Assembly (NCBI RefSeq): GCF_900101825.1
Contig: NZ_FNAG01000002.1
Location: forward strand, 372,001 to 436,000
Length of the DNA: 64,000 bases
Reading direction: 5' to 3'
From: Aquimonas voraii
Lineage (GTDB): Bacteria > Pseudomonadota > Gammaproteobacteria > Xanthomonadales > Xanthomonadaceae
In this document: piece after piece, positions 38,826 through 52,652 of the stretch
Layout of the letters: every line of letters begins with the position of its first letter
How positions within the stretch are numbered: the first letter of the stretch is position 1
Position numbers and translations under genes: made by a program
Notes under the pieces: generated by a model
The model's input: the letters and a program-made list of their open reading frames with translations, nothing else
What the model was told of the DNA's origin: nothing
The model's database searches: none

Positions 38826-38842
<17 letters not shown>
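37406..38842 (+). CDS. Membrane-anchored unknown protein between carA and carB
   Basis: 478 residues. One N-terminal transmembrane helix (about 20-40, [20 protein letters not shown]) leaves a large periplasmic or cytoplasmic domain of about 430 residues. A proline-rich linker ([15 protein letters not shown], about 380-395) separates a C-terminal module of about 75 residues ([20 protein letters not shown]) with an SH3- or Sm-like strand pattern. AAGGAG precedes the start. It begins 18 bases after carA and its last 17 bases overlap carB, so it must be co-translated with the synthase. No family recognised. Either a hitchhiker or a carAB-linked factor. Confidence 0.85.
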
Positions 38843-42064
<3,222 letters not shown>

Positions 42065-42068
<4 letters not shown>

Positions 42069-42541
42069 GAGCCCCCCTCACGCTGAAAGGATCCCAGCGT
42101 CTGCGCGAGGAACTTGAACACCTGAAGTCGGTGAAGCGCCCCGAAGTGATCGCCGCGATCGCCGAGGCGCGCGCGCATGGCGACTTGAAGGAGAACGCCG
42201 AGTACCACGCCGCCCGCGAGCAGCAGGGTTTCATCGAGGGCCGCATCAAGGAGCTGGAGTCCGTGCTCTCGCATGCCCAGGTGATCGACGTCTCCAAGCT
42301 GGCCGCCGGCAGCAAGATCGTGTTCGGTGCAACCGTCGAACTGGCCGATAGCGAGACTGACGAGGAGGTCACCTACCAGATCGTTGGCGACCTCGAAGCC
42401 GACATCAAACAGGGCCTGATCTCGGTTTCAGCCCCGATTGCCCGCGCACTGATCGGCAAGAACGAGGGTGACTCGGTCACCATCGCCGCGCCCAGCGGTG
42501 AGCGCAGCTACGACATCATCAGCGTGCGCTACGCCGGATGA
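42065..42541 (+). CDS. greA: Transcription elongation factor GreA
   Basis: 158 residues. Rescues backtracked RNA polymerase. N-terminal coiled coil (about 1-75) with the acidic tip, [20 protein letters not shown], that reaches the active site. C-terminal FKBP-like domain with [19 protein letters not shown]-type sequence. Starts within the carB stop (ATGA) and ends within the rpfE start (ATGA), so the three are tightly coupled. This carB-greA link is typical of the lineage. Confidence 0.96.
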
Positions 42542-43485
42542 GCGGCAGCGGCTGCATCCTTCTGCTTCCGGCCCGCGCCAAGTTGCGCGGTGAGCTCGCG
42601 CAGGCCCCCTCGCTGCAGAAACTCATCGGCCGCGGCGACGCGCTGGAGGACGGCGAGGCGGGCGAACTGGGCCAGCTCGCCCGCCTGTTCGACATCACGC
42701 CGCTCGGCCTGCCGGCGGCGGCCCTGTCCCGCCACTTCGACTGCGGCGATGCCGCAGGCAGCCAGTGGCTGCGCGCCGATCCCGCCTTTCTGCAGCCTGA
42801 GATGAGCGGCGTGCGCCTGATGGCCGTGGGTGAGCTGGGCTTGCGGCCGGAGGAATCCGAGGCGCTGGCCTTGGCGGTGCAGCCCCTGTTGGGTGATTTC
42901 GGCATGCCCTTGACGGCGCCGACGACGACGCGCTGGTACCTGCGTGTCGAACCGGGCCAGCGGCTGCCTGCGTTTTCCACGCCTGAAGACGCCCTCGGTG
43001 ACGACTATGGCGTGCATCTGCCCTACGGCGACGAAGGACGGCGCTGGCGTGCTCTGCTCAACGAGGCCCAAGTCCTCCTGCACAACCATCCGGTCAACCA
43101 GGCGCGAGTCGCAGCCGGGCGCACGCCTGCCAATGCACTCTGGATCTGGGGCGGCGGTGTATTGCCGCAGCAGGTGGTCTCCGGCGTCGGAACGCTCTAT
43201 GCCGCCGAGCCGCTGGCCTGCGCGCTGGCTCAGCTTTCGGGCATCAGCATCGAGCGCATCGAGAGTGACGAGCTGCCCGAGCAACTCGACGATGCCGCCA
43301 TCGATCTGCGCGGTGCGCGCAGTCTCGAGGCATTGGAGTCGGCGGTGTTCGCGCCGCTGCTCGATCGCGTCGGCCGCGGCAAGCTGTCCAGCCTGACCGT
43401 GGATTTCGGCGATGGTCACGGCTGGAACTACCGCCGCAGCCACGGTCTGCGCCTCTGGAAGCGGCCGGCCACCAGCTTCGAGTAG
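42538..43485 (+). CDS. rpfE: RpfE-type regulatory protein
   Basis: 315 residues. Matches the RpfE family of Xanthomonas, sometimes annotated as phosphoglycerate-mutase-like: [18 protein letters not shown] region, [17 protein letters not shown], and [12 protein letters not shown]. In Xanthomonas, mutants are changed in extracellular enzyme and polysaccharide output, but the mechanism is unknown. The position greA-rpfE-recJ is the same as in the rpf cluster. No signal peptide or membrane span. The family call is from recognised sequence and context. recJ begins six bases after its stop. Confidence 0.85.
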   Translation: MSGSGCILLLPARAKLRGELAQAPSLQKLIGRGDALEDGEAGELGQLARLFDITPLGLPAAALSRHFDCGDAAGSQWLRADPAFLQPEMSGVRLMAVGELGLRPEESEALALAVQPLLGDFGMPLTAPTTTRWYLRVEPGQRLPAFSTPEDALGDDYGVHLPYGDEGRRWRALLNEAQVLLHNHPVNQARVAAGRTPANALWIWGGGVLPQQVVSGVGTLYAAEPLACALAQLSGISIERIESDELPEQLDDAAIDLRGARSLEALESAVFAPLLDRVGRGKLSSLTVDFGDGHGWNYRRSHGLRLWKRPATSFE

Positions 43486-43490
43486 CGCGC

Positions 43491-45200
43491 ATGCGCATCG
43501 AACGTCGCAGCGTGCCGCCGGTGCCGCTGCTGGAGGCACCTGGCCTGCACCCCGTACTGCGTCGCGTCTATGCCGCCCGCGGGGTGCAGTCCGCCGATGA
43601 ACTCGACCTGCGCCTTTCCGGGCTGCTGGCACCGCGGCTGGCCGGCCTCGAGGCCGCGGTCGACCTGCTGGTGTCAGCACGCGAGGCCGACCAGTCGGTG
43701 CTGGTGGTCGGCGACTTCGACGCCGATGGCGCCACCGGCAGCGCGGTCGCGGTGCGCGGCCTGCGCCTCTTGGGCTTCCGCCGCGTTGGCTACCGCGTTC
43801 CCAATCGCTTCCTCCATGGTTACGGGCTGTCGCCCGCGCTGGTGGCCGAGCTCGAACCGGCGCCGGATCTCATCCTGACCGTCGACAACGGCGTGGCCGC
43901 GCATGCGGGCATCGCAGCGGCGCAGGCCTGTGGCGTGCGGGTCATCGTCACCGACCACCACCTGCCCGGCGACAGCCTGCCGCCTGCGGATGCGCTGGTG
44001 AACCCGAACGTCCCCGGCTGCGAGTTTCCCAGCAAAGCGTTGGCCGGCGTCGGTGTGGTGTTCTATCTCCTGCTCGCGCTCCGCGCGCGGCTGCGCGAGC
44101 GCGCCGCCTTCGCCGGTGCGGAGCCGGACCTCGGTCAACTGCTCGATCTCGTGGCGCTGGGTACGGTGGCTGATCTGGTGCCGCTGGACCGCAACAACCG
44201 GCTGCTGGTGCAGGCCGGGCTGAAGCGCATCCGCGCGGGCCGGGCCTGCGCCGGCGTGCGCGCGCTCTACCGCGTGGCGGGCCGCGATCCCAGCCGCGCC
44301 TCGGCCACCGACTTCGGCTTCGTGCTGGGGCCGCGCATCAATGCCGCCGGCCGCCTCGAGGACATGGCGGTGGGCATCGAATGCCTGCTCAGCGACGACG
44401 AGGCGAGCGCCTTCGCCCTGGCGCAGCGCCTGCACGCGCTCAACGCCGAGCGCCGCGAACTGCAGCAGCAGATGGTCGAACAGGCCGAAGCCGCCGTGCT
44501 GCGCGCGGATTTCAGCGCGCAGGCACACGTCAGCGCCGGCCTGGCGCTCGCCGATGCGGGTTGGCATGCCGGCGTGGTCGGTCTCGTCGCCTCGAAGCTC
44601 AAGGAGCGCCTGCATCGCCCCGTGTTCGCGCTGGCGCCGGGCGATGAGGACGGCCGCGAGTGGAAGGGCTCCGGGCGCTCGATTCCCGGCTTCCATCTGC
44701 GCGACTGCCTCGCCGAGATCGACGCCCAGCATCCGGGCCTGATGCTGCGTTTTGGCGGGCACGCCATGGCCGCCGGGCTCTCGCTCGCGGACACCGAGGT
44801 CGAGCGTTTCTGCCGCGTCTTTGCCGCCACGGTCGAGCGCCGCATCGACCCCGCGCTGTTGGCGCCGGTGCTGCTGACCGATGGCGAACTCGCGGCCGGC
44901 GACTTCGAGCTGGGCCTCGCCGAGACCCTGCGCGAGGCCGGCCCCTTCGGCCAGGCTTTTCCCGAGCCGGTCTTCGACGGGGTCTTCGAGGTGCTGGACT
45001 GGCGCCTGATGGGTGAGCGCCACCTGCGCTTCTCTCTGCGTCATCCCGACAGCCGCGTGCCGCTCTCGGCCGTCTATTTCGGCGGCTGGACGGGCAGCCC
45101 GCCGCCGCGCCAGGTGCATCTGGCCTACCAGCTCGGCAGCGACGACTACCGCGGTGCGCCGGAGCTGCGCCTGTACGTGCGCCACCTGCTGCCGGCCTGA
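43491..45200 (+). CDS. recJ: Single-strand DNA exonuclease RecJ
   Basis: 569 residues. 5'-3' exonuclease in recombination and mismatch repair. DHH family motifs: VVGDFDADGATGSAV (metal ligands), LTVDNG, and VIVTDHHLPGDS. DHHA1 domain with GGHAMAAGLSL, followed by the OB-like C-terminal domain. Last gene of the car-greA-rpfE-recJ run. A short hairpin, GGCCGG-AAGCG-CCGGCC (45258-45274), lies after it just before the next gene. Confidence 0.96.
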   Translation: MRIERRSVPPVPLLEAPGLHPVLRRVYAARGVQSADELDLRLSGLLAPRLAGLEAAVDLLVSAREADQSVLVVGDFDADGATGSAVAVRGLRLLGFRRVGYRVPNRFLHGYGLSPALVAELEPAPDLILTVDNGVAAHAGIAAAQACGVRVIVTDHHLPGDSLPPADALVNPNVPGCEFPSKALAGVGVVFYLLLALRARLRERAAFAGAEPDLGQLLDLVALGTVADLVPLDRNNRLLVQAGLKRIRAGRACAGVRALYRVAGRDPSRASATDFGFVLGPRINAAGRLEDMAVGIECLLSDDEASAFALAQRLHALNAERRELQQQMVEQAEAAVLRADFSAQAHVSAGLALADAGWHAGVVGLVASKLKERLHRPVFALAPGDEDGREWKGSGRSIPGFHLRDCLAEIDAQHPGLMLRFGGHAMAAGLSLADTEVERFCRVFAATVERRIDPALLAPVLLTDGELAAGDFELGLAETLREAGPFGQAFPEPVFDGVFEVLDWRLMGERHLRFSLRHPDSRVPLSAVYFGGWTGSPPPRQVHLAYQLGSDDYRGAPELRLYVRHLLPA

Positions 45201-45287
45201 GCATTGCCGCGGTCGCGCGTGATACGTCCGCGCGCGGAATCACGTCATCCGCTGCAAGGCCGGAAGCGCCGGCCAGGATGACATCGC

Positions 45288-46382
45288 ATGACTACGCAGG
45301 TTCAGGGGTTCCGCATTGCGTTCGCCGCCGCGCTCGTCCTCGCGGGGCTGGCTCAGCCGGCCGCCGCACAGAGCAGCCTGTGGCGCTCTGGCGCAACCGT
45401 CTACACGCCGCTGATCGACCAGCTGGGCAACTTCCAGTCCAACGGCACCGGCTACTTCGTCTCGCAGGCCTACATCAGCAACCCGCCGCAGCCGACCGTG
45501 GGCCAGCGCTTCTACCTGAGCGTCTACCTCTCGGCGATCGCTTCGCCGCCGGTGGGACGCCTGATGTTCCCGCATCTGCAGCTGCCCGCGGGCGTCAGCG
45601 TGGTGGCCGATCCGGCGGTGCCGCTGCGCTGCTTCTACCGTCCGATGAGCGGGATCGGCAACGCCATCGAGTTCACCAATCAGGTGCTCAACGACACCAG
45701 CTTCGGCGCCAACCTGCGCATCGCCGGTTGCCCGCAGCCGTCCAGCGCCGCGCTTCCTTTGCGCAGCCTGACCAACGGTGCGACGGGTTCCGGGCTGCTG
45801 ATCCCGCGTCGCGATCCGCAGAGCAGCGGCGAGGCCTGGCCGATGGGCAGCTATGCCGCCTACGAGTTCCTGGTGCCGGTGGTGAGTTCGGTGACCCTGG
45901 ACCGCTTCAGCTCGGCCAGCCTGTTCCGCGCGCCGACCTACTCGATGCAGGGCGATGGCCTGAGCAGCTGGGCGTATCCGCAGCTCAACCTCGAAGTGCA
46001 TCCCGCCGCCGGCGGCAGTGGCTCGGCCGACATGCGCATCGCCTCGATCAACACCACCACGCCGACCAGCCCGCTCAACCGGCGGGTGCTGGCGCGCTGC
46101 CAGAACGACGGCCCGAACCCGGCGCAGAACGCCAGCTGCAGCTTCACCCGTCTGCCGGCCGGCGCCAGCCAGGGCTGCACGCCTGCCGGCGTACAGGCCA
46201 GCCTGGGCGTGGGCGCCTTCATCGACTGCTGGACCGAATTCCCCGGCACCGTCAATGGCGACACCGTGGAAGTGACGGCGAGTTCCGCGACACCCGACCC
46301 GAACCCGCAGAACAACGGCATGGGCGTCAGCATCCAGCCGATGCCGGGCGGCGTGCTGTTCCGCTCCGGCTTTGAGCCCTGA
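45288..46382 (+). CDS. Secreted protein of unknown function with GFE tail
   Basis: 364 residues. Signal peptide to about residue 27 (ALVLAGLAQPAAA). The mature protein is rich in Ser, Asn, Pro and Gly, with several Cys (LRCFYRP, AGCPQP, ARCQN, CSFTRL, GCTP, IDCWTEF) suited to disulfides. A late segment, VNGDTVEVTASSATPDPNPQNN, resembles DUF11-type beta domains. It ends LFRSGFEP, like VFANGFE at the end of the 1176-residue secreted protein. AGGA precedes the start. It lies between recJ and prfB, which are closer together in Xanthomonas, so it is probably an insertion. It has its own terminator. Confidence 0.75.
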   Translation: MTTQVQGFRIAFAAALVLAGLAQPAAAQSSLWRSGATVYTPLIDQLGNFQSNGTGYFVSQAYISNPPQPTVGQRFYLSVYLSAIASPPVGRLMFPHLQLPAGVSVVADPAVPLRCFYRPMSGIGNAIEFTNQVLNDTSFGANLRIAGCPQPSSAALPLRSLTNGATGSGLLIPRRDPQSSGEAWPMGSYAAYEFLVPVVSSVTLDRFSSASLFRAPTYSMQGDGLSSWAYPQLNLEVHPAAGGSGSADMRIASINTTTPTSPLNRRVLARCQNDGPNPAQNASCSFTRLPAGASQGCTPAGVQASLGVGAFIDCWTEFPGTVNGDTVEVTASSATPDPNPQNNGMGVSIQPMPGGVLFRSGFEP

Positions 46383-46513
46383 GAGCATGTGAGAACCCTC
46401 CGCCTACTGCGGCCGCCTCTGGCCGCCCGTGGCGGCAGCGCGCTACGCGAATTCCGCGGTCACTGGCTCGCCAAATTCCCTTGAATTCACGCACCGCGCT
46501 TTGCCACGAACAC

Positions 46514-46548
46514 CCAGAGGCGCCCTCGCAACGGCGTCTGGTTTCTTT
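46514..46548 (+). terminator. Intrinsic terminator after the GFE-tailed protein
   Basis: CCAGA (46514-46518) and CGCC (46521-46524) pair with GGCG and TCTGG (46533-46541), with a two-base bulge, followed by TTTCTTT (46542-46548). Confidence 0.7.
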
Positions 46549-46660
46549 CACACGCTCTGAGTCCTCCGCGCCAGCGTTGACCGCGCCCTGAGGCCTGCGA
46601 GGGCGTCAGGGCCGCGGCCACGCGACGGCAGTGACTCCCGGGATCTGGCTTCGGCGCGGC

Positions 46661-46690
46661 TTCGGAGGCAACGAGGAGCTCTGCTACACT
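46661..46690 (+). promoter_or_regulatory. prfB promoter
   Basis: TTCGGA (46661-46666), 18 bases, TACACT (46685-46690) within an extended TGCTACACT. Transcription near 46697, leader about 32 bases. Confidence 0.55.
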
Positions 46691-46728
46691 TCGCGGTCTT
46701 TTTCCGCGCTGCCGCCGCAGGTGCCCGC

Positions 46729-47857
46729 ATGTTCGAAGTCAATCCCGTCCGCAACCAGATCGCCGACCTTTCGCAGCGGCTGTCCCTGCTCCGGGGGTTT
46801 CTTTGACTACGACCGCAAGGTCGAACGTCTTGAGGAAGTGACCCGCGAGCTGGAAAGCCCGGACGTCTGGAACAAGCCCGAGAACGCGCAGCAGCTGGGC
46901 CGCGAGCGCGCCCAGCTGGAAAAGGTCGTGGTCGGCATCCGCGACCTGCAGAACGCGCTGAAAGACGCCGGCGAGTTCCTGGATCTCGCCGAGATGGAAA
47001 GCGACGAGGACACCTTCAACTCGGTGGTGGCCGACGTCGAGAAGCACACCGCCGCCGTCGAGAAGCTGGAGTTCCAGCGCATGTTCTCCGGCAAGATGGA
47101 TTCGGCCAACGCCTTCGTCGACATCCAGGCCGGCGCCGGCGGCACCGAGGCCCAGGACTGGGCCGAGATGCTGCTGCGCATGTACCTGCGCTGGGCCGAG
47201 TCGCGCGGCTGGAAGACCGAGCTGCTGGAAGTGAGCGGCGGCGAAGTCGCCGGCATCAAGTCGGCCACCTTCCGCGTCGAGGGCGATTTTGCCTACGGCT
47301 GGCTGAAGACCGAGACCGGCGTGCACCGCCTGGTGCGCAAGTCGCCCTTCGACTCCGACAACCGTCGCCATACGAGCTTCACGTCGGTCTTCGTCAGCCC
47401 CGAGGTCGACGACAACATCGACATCGAGATCAATCCGGCCGACCTCAAAACCGACGTGTACCGTTCGTCCGGCGCCGGCGGCCAGCACGTCAACAAGACT
47501 GAATCGGCCGTGCGCATCACCCACGTGCCCAGCGGCATCGTGGTGGCCTGCCAGACCGAGCGCAGCCAGCACGCCAACCGCGACCGCGCCATGAAAATGC
47601 TGGCGGCCAAGCTCTACGAACTTGAAATCCAGAAGCGCAACGCGGAAAAGGATGCCGTTGAGGCCTCCAAGTCCGACATCGGCTGGGGCAGCCAGATCCG
47701 CAACTACGTGCTTGACCAGAGCCGCATCAAGGACCTGCGCACCGGCATCGAACGCAGCGACACGCAGAAGGTGCTCGACGGCGACCTCGACGAGTTCGTC
47801 GAGGCCAGCCTGAAGTCGGGCCTTGAAGCAGGGTCGAAGCGTTTGGATGCGGTTTGA
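46729..47857 (+). CDS. prfB: Peptide chain release factor 2, made by programmed +1 frameshift
   Basis: 375 residues after frameshift. The first frame reads [19 protein letters not shown] to RGFL and stops at an in-frame TGA, codon 26 (46804-46806). A +1 shift at CTT-TGA-C continues as [14 protein letters not shown]2 terminates at UGA and UAA, so it controls its own synthesis at this UGA. The recognition motif SPF ([10 protein letters not shown]) and the catalytic GGQ ([13 protein letters not shown]) are intact. lysS follows, the conserved order. A G-rich repeat arm begins five bases after the stop. Confidence 0.97.
46791..46807 (+). promoter_or_regulatory. RF2 programmed frameshift site
   Basis: CCGGGGGTTTCTTTGAC: a G-rich Shine-Dalgarno-like element, short spacer, slippery CTT and UGA followed by C. 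The E. coli counterpart has the same core except TAT for TTT. Confidence 0.95.
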
Positions 47858-47862
47858 GAGCT

Positions 47863-47891
47863 GGGATTGGGGATTTGGGATTTGGGATTCG
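47863..47891 (+). repeat. GGGATT array after prfB, 5' arm
   Basis: G-runs 3,4,3,3 spaced by ATT and ATTT, five bases after the prfB stop. It shares GAGCTGGGATTGGGGATT with the array after fur. Partly complementary to 47990-48013. Confidence 0.85.
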
Positions 47892-47989
47892 CAGCGAAGC
47901 TCGCGGGTCCCGCCTCACTCCAATGACCTGCTGCTCCGCTGAACGCGCGAGGCCACTCCGACCACCTGCACACCGCCGGGGATGTTCTA

Positions 47990-48013
47990 CGAATCCCCGA
48001 TCCAGAATCCCGA
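47990..48013 (+). repeat. C-rich arm before lysS
   Basis: Degenerate inverted copy of the GGGATT array, 16 bases before the lysS start. Pairing with 47863-47891 is imperfect. Confidence 0.7.
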
Positions 48014-48029
48014 CTGCCGGTTCCAATCA

Positions 48030-49553
<1,524 letters not shown>

Positions 49554-49713
49554 CGCAGGGTCGAGGGATTCAGCCTCGTCGCGAGCCGTGCGCGGCGCGT
49601 TGGCGAATCAGGCCGTCAAGAGCGCGAGCCGCGTGCTCCGCAGCGTCGGCTCGGCTGAACGCGCAGCAACGGGAGGCCTTGAGCACGTCCACGCGCGAGC
49701 TGCCGAGGCGTTG

Positions 49714-49742
49714 TGGGGAGTGTCGCCGCAAGCGACACCCCA
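49714..49742 (+). terminator. Hairpin after lysS
   Basis: TGGG plus GTGTCGC (to 49726), loop CGCAA, GCGACAC plus CCCA (49732-49742), with a bulge near 49718-49719. No T-run. It may end the lysS transcript or shape the leader of the next gene. Confidence 0.4.
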
Positions 49743-49762
49743 CCTGTCCCTCGGAGCTCACC

Positions 49763-50098
49763 ATGCACGTTTCAAAAGTTTCGACGATCAGCGCGCGCGG
49801 TCTTGGCCTCATGGCTCTACTGAGTCTCACTGCGCCCGATCTCGCTCACGCGCGCGGCATCGAAGCGCGGCAGGACCTTCAGCAGCAGCGCATCGAACGC
49901 GGCGCGGTGCGCGGCGATCTCACCCACTGCGAGGCGCGCCGCCTCGACGCGCGCGGCGATCGCATCGAACATCGCGAGCAGCGCTTCCGCGCCAGCGGTG
50001 GGCTGCAGCCCGCGGAGCGCGTGCGCCTGCATCGCGACCTGGATCGGCTTTCCTGGGACATCGCCGAGCAGCGGCGCGATGGCCGCGGCTGCTGGTGA
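49763..50098 (+). CDS. Small periplasmic helical protein
   Basis: 111 residues. Signal peptide to about residue 30 (LMALLSLTAPDLAHA). The mature part is almost entirely charged helix: GIEARQDLQQQRIERG, then EARRLDARGDRIEHREQRF, then LQPAERVRLHRDLDRLSWDI. This two-helix pattern, with 'ARQ..QQ.RI..G' and 'L...ER..LHR..DR', is frequent in small periplasmic proteins of this lineage, but no function is known to me. GGAG precedes the start. It could be a stress-related chaperone by analogy with Spy-like proteins; this is speculation. Confidence 0.65.
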   Translation: MHVSKVSTISARGLGLMALLSLTAPDLAHARGIEARQDLQQQRIERGAVRGDLTHCEARRLDARGDRIEHREQRFRASGGLQPAERVRLHRDLDRLSWDIAEQRRDGRGCW

Positions 50099-50178
50099 GG
50101 GTCACGTGGAGGCATCGAGGCCTTCTTCCGGGACCTTCGGCGCTGGCCGCCCGACGGCCTGCGCGGCAGAATTCGCGG

Positions 50179-50997
50179 ATGAACCCATTGCCTGAAGAGC
50201 ATCGTTCTTCGCTTCGCGCACGGCTGCCCGAATCCCGTCTTCGCGCCCTGCCTGCCCGAGGTTTTGCGCTGCTGTGGTGGCTGGCCAGCGGCATGTCGTT
50301 CGCGCCGTTCGCCGTCGCTGCCGAGAGCGCCGAGCTTGCGCCGCGCCTCGCCGCCTGCGCCAGCTGCCACGGCGCGCAGGGCGAAGGCGCGAGCGCCAGC
50401 GAGTACGCCCCGCACCTCGCCGGCAAGCCGGCGCAGTACCTCTACGAACAGCTCCGCGGCTTCCGCGACGGCGGCCGCCAGCACCTGCAGATGGGCTGGC
50501 TGGTGCGCCATCTCGACGATGCCTACCTGCGCGAGATCGGCGCGTTCTATGCGGCGCTGCCGCCCAAGACCGCGCCCGCTGAGGTGCTCGCTGCACGCGT
50601 CGAGCGGCCAGGCGATGCGATCGCCAGGCGACTGGTGGAGCAAGGCGATGCCGACCGCGGCCTGCCGGCCTGCAGCGCCTGCCACGGCGCCGACCTCGTG
50701 GGCGTGGAGCCCGGCGTGCCGGCCCTGGTCGGTCTGCCGGCGGAGTATGTGGTGGCCCAGTTCGGCGCCTGGCGTACCGGCGTGCGCACCGCGGTCGCGC
50801 CCGACTGCATGGCCGATATCGCGCATGCGTTGACGCCGGCCGAGATCCGCGCGGTTGCCGAGTGGCTGGCCGTGCAAGGCCATAGCGAGCCGCGACGGCC
50901 GGCGCAGGCTGGCAGCCTGGCGCTGCCCAAGGCCTGCGGCGCCAATTCCCCGCTCGCGCCCGCGGAGGCGTCGGCGTCTTCGGAGGTGTCGCCATGA
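50179..50997 (+). CDS. Diheme cytochrome c (c4-like)
   Basis: 272 residues. N-terminal signal with the hydrophobic stretch ALLWWLASGMSFAPFAVAA. Two heme sites: CASCH (C60, C63, H64) and CSACH (C165, C168, H169), each in a domain of about 100 residues, as in cytochrome c4. Periplasmic electron carrier. The Ala/Pro-rich C-terminus is not conserved. The next cytochrome overlaps by four bases (ATGA), so the two proteins are made together. No dehydrogenase or oxidase gene adjoins. Confidence 0.88.
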   Translation: MNPLPEEHRSSLRARLPESRLRALPARGFALLWWLASGMSFAPFAVAAESAELAPRLAACASCHGAQGEGASASEYAPHLAGKPAQYLYEQLRGFRDGGRQHLQMGWLVRHLDDAYLREIGAFYAALPPKTAPAEVLAARVERPGDAIARRLVEQGDADRGLPACSACHGADLVGVEPGVPALVGLPAEYVVAQFGAWRTGVRTAVAPDCMADIAHALTPAEIRAVAEWLAVQGHSEPRRPAQAGSLALPKACGANSPLAPAEASASSEVSP

Positions 50998-52292
50998 GCC
51001 GCCGCATTCCGCGCTGGCTGCCGGCCGCCGCCGTGCTCGCACCGCTGCTGATGCTGCTGTTGAGCCTCGCGCTCTACGGCCTCGTGCAGCAGGGCGGGCT
51101 GGCCCCCTTCCGCGTGCCGACCGGAGAGGCGCGCGTCGTGCCGACCGACCCCGCCCTGGTCGAGCGCGGTGCCTATCTCGCGCGCATCGGCAACTGCGCG
51201 GGCTGCCATACCGCTTCGGGCGGTGAGGCCTACGCCGGCGGGCGCGCCTTCAGCAGCGACTACGGCACGGTCTATTCGAGCAACCTCACGCCGGATCCCG
51301 AGTTCGGCATTGGCGACTGGTCGCTGGCCGAGTTCGCGCATGCGATGCGCCACGGGGTCAGCCGCAACGGCATCGCGTCGCCGGTGTTTCCGTATGCCAA
51401 CTTCGCCCAGCTGCCCCAGCAGGACATCGAGGCCCTGTTCGCCTACCTCGGCCAGCTTGCCCCGGTGGCGCGTGCCCAGCCCGAGGCCGTGATGAGCTTC
51501 CCCGCCAATCTGCCCGGGGCGCTGCTGACCTGGCGGCTGCTTTACCACCGACCCGTCGAGCTGAAACCCGTGGACGGCATGGGCGAAGACTGGCAGCGCG
51601 GCCGCGCGCTGGTGAACGGCATCGGCCACTGCGCGATGTGCCACGGCAAACGCGGGCGCTTCGCCTCGCTGGCGGCCGATGCCGAACTCGGGGGCAGCCG
51701 CATCTCGGGCTGGTATGCGCCACCCCTGCACGCGGGCTCGCTCAATGGGCGCTTCGAGCCCGGCAGCCTCGCCACCTACCTGCGCGGCGGCTTGGCGCAT
51801 GATCGTGGCGGCTATGGCGCGATGGCCGATGTGATCGCCACCAGCACGCGCTACCTGAGCGAGCAGGACGCGCAGGGCATCGAGGCCTATCTGCGCAGCC
51901 TGCCGGCGCTGCCGGTCGCCGACGCGCCCGCCAACCGGCTGCGCGCGACCAGCGAACACCTGCGCGAAGGCCGCGCGCTGTACGCGCAGCACTGTGCCGA
52001 CTGCCACGGCGAGGATGGCCGCGGCGAGCCCGGTCGCTATCCGGCGCTGGTGGATTCGGCCGCGGTGATCGGCAGCGATCCGGTCAACCTGGTCAAGCTG
52101 GTTTCGCTCGGCGCCATCGCTCCGAGCACGCCGCTCAACCCGCGGCCGCACAGCATGCCGCCGTCGGCGCATCGCCTGAATGCGCGCGAGATCGCGGCCC
52201 TGATCAACGATGTGCGCGAGCGCTGGGGCTCAAGTCCGCGTCCGGTCACGCCGGACGAGGTGCGCGAGCTGGGCGGCATGGTCCGGCACTGA
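50994..52292 (+). CDS. Membrane-anchored triheme cytochrome c
   Basis: 432 residues. One N-terminal membrane span (about 10-33, LPAAAVLAPLLMLLLSLALY). Three heme sites: CAGCH (C68, C71, H72), CAMCH (C213, C216, H217) and CADCH (C334, C337, H338). The layout is that of cytochrome subunits of membrane alcohol, gluconate or sorbitol dehydrogenases, which pass electrons to quinone. The catalytic partner is not in this neighbourhood. It overlaps the diheme cytochrome and is followed after 13 bases by a small membrane protein. Confidence 0.88.
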   Translation: MSRRIPRWLPAAAVLAPLLMLLLSLALYGLVQQGGLAPFRVPTGEARVVPTDPALVERGAYLARIGNCAGCHTASGGEAYAGGRAFSSDYGTVYSSNLTPDPEFGIGDWSLAEFAHAMRHGVSRNGIASPVFPYANFAQLPQQDIEALFAYLGQLAPVARAQPEAVMSFPANLPGALLTWRLLYHRPVELKPVDGMGEDWQRGRALVNGIGHCAMCHGKRGRFASLAADAELGGSRISGWYAPPLHAGSLNGRFEPGSLATYLRGGLAHDRGGYGAMADVIATSTRYLSEQDAQGIEAYLRSLPALPVADAPANRLRATSEHLREGRALYAQHCADCHGEDGRGEPGRYPALVDSAAVIGSDPVNLVKLVSLGAIAPSTPLNPRPHSMPPSAHRLNAREIAALINDVRERWGSSPRPVTPDEVRELGGMVRH

Positions 52293-52305
52293 GAGAACAC
52301 ACCGA

Positions 52306-52626
52306 ATGGCCCCGAGCGTTGCCGAAAACCTGGCCCTGATCCTGTTCCTGCCCTGGTACCTGGTGATCCTGGTCGTGTACTGGCGCATGCGCCGCAAGCC
52401 CGCGCGCTGGACGGGGCGCGTGTTCGATCTTGTCGCGATCGCGGTCTCGATCGCTGCGGCCGCCGTGGCCGGGCCCTGGGCGTTGGCCCATGCCGACGAC
52501 AGCATCGGCAGCATGTGGCCGCAGATCCTCGCCACCGTGGTCGGCTACGGCGCCTTCCTGGCGGTGATCACGCTGGCGGCGCTGCTGCGGCGGATGCTGA
52601 CCCGGCCGCCGGCGACGTCCGGCTGA
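52306..52626 (+). CDS. Small membrane protein in the cytochrome operon
   Basis: 106 residues, three predicted spans (NLALILFLPWYLVILVVYW; VFDLVAIAVSIAAAAVAGPW; ILATVVGYGAFLAVITLAAL) with basic loops between. No motif or heme ligand beyond scattered His. Thirteen bases downstream of the triheme cytochrome, so probably co-transcribed. May serve as a membrane partner or assembly factor for the cytochromes; this rests on position only. Convergent with kynU. Confidence 0.65.
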   Translation: MAPSVAENLALILFLPWYLVILVVYWRMRRKPARWTGRVFDLVAIAVSIAAAAVAGPWALAHADDSIGSMWPQILATVVGYGAFLAVITLAALLRRMLTRPPATSG

Positions 52627-52652
52627 AGCGAGCACCGCCGCCCTGACGGCGC

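Noticed and set aside
46804-46806. In-frame TGA early in prfB suggesting a pseudogene
   Set aside because: It is the conserved RF2 autoregulatory frameshift site; the +1 frame continues to a full-length protein.
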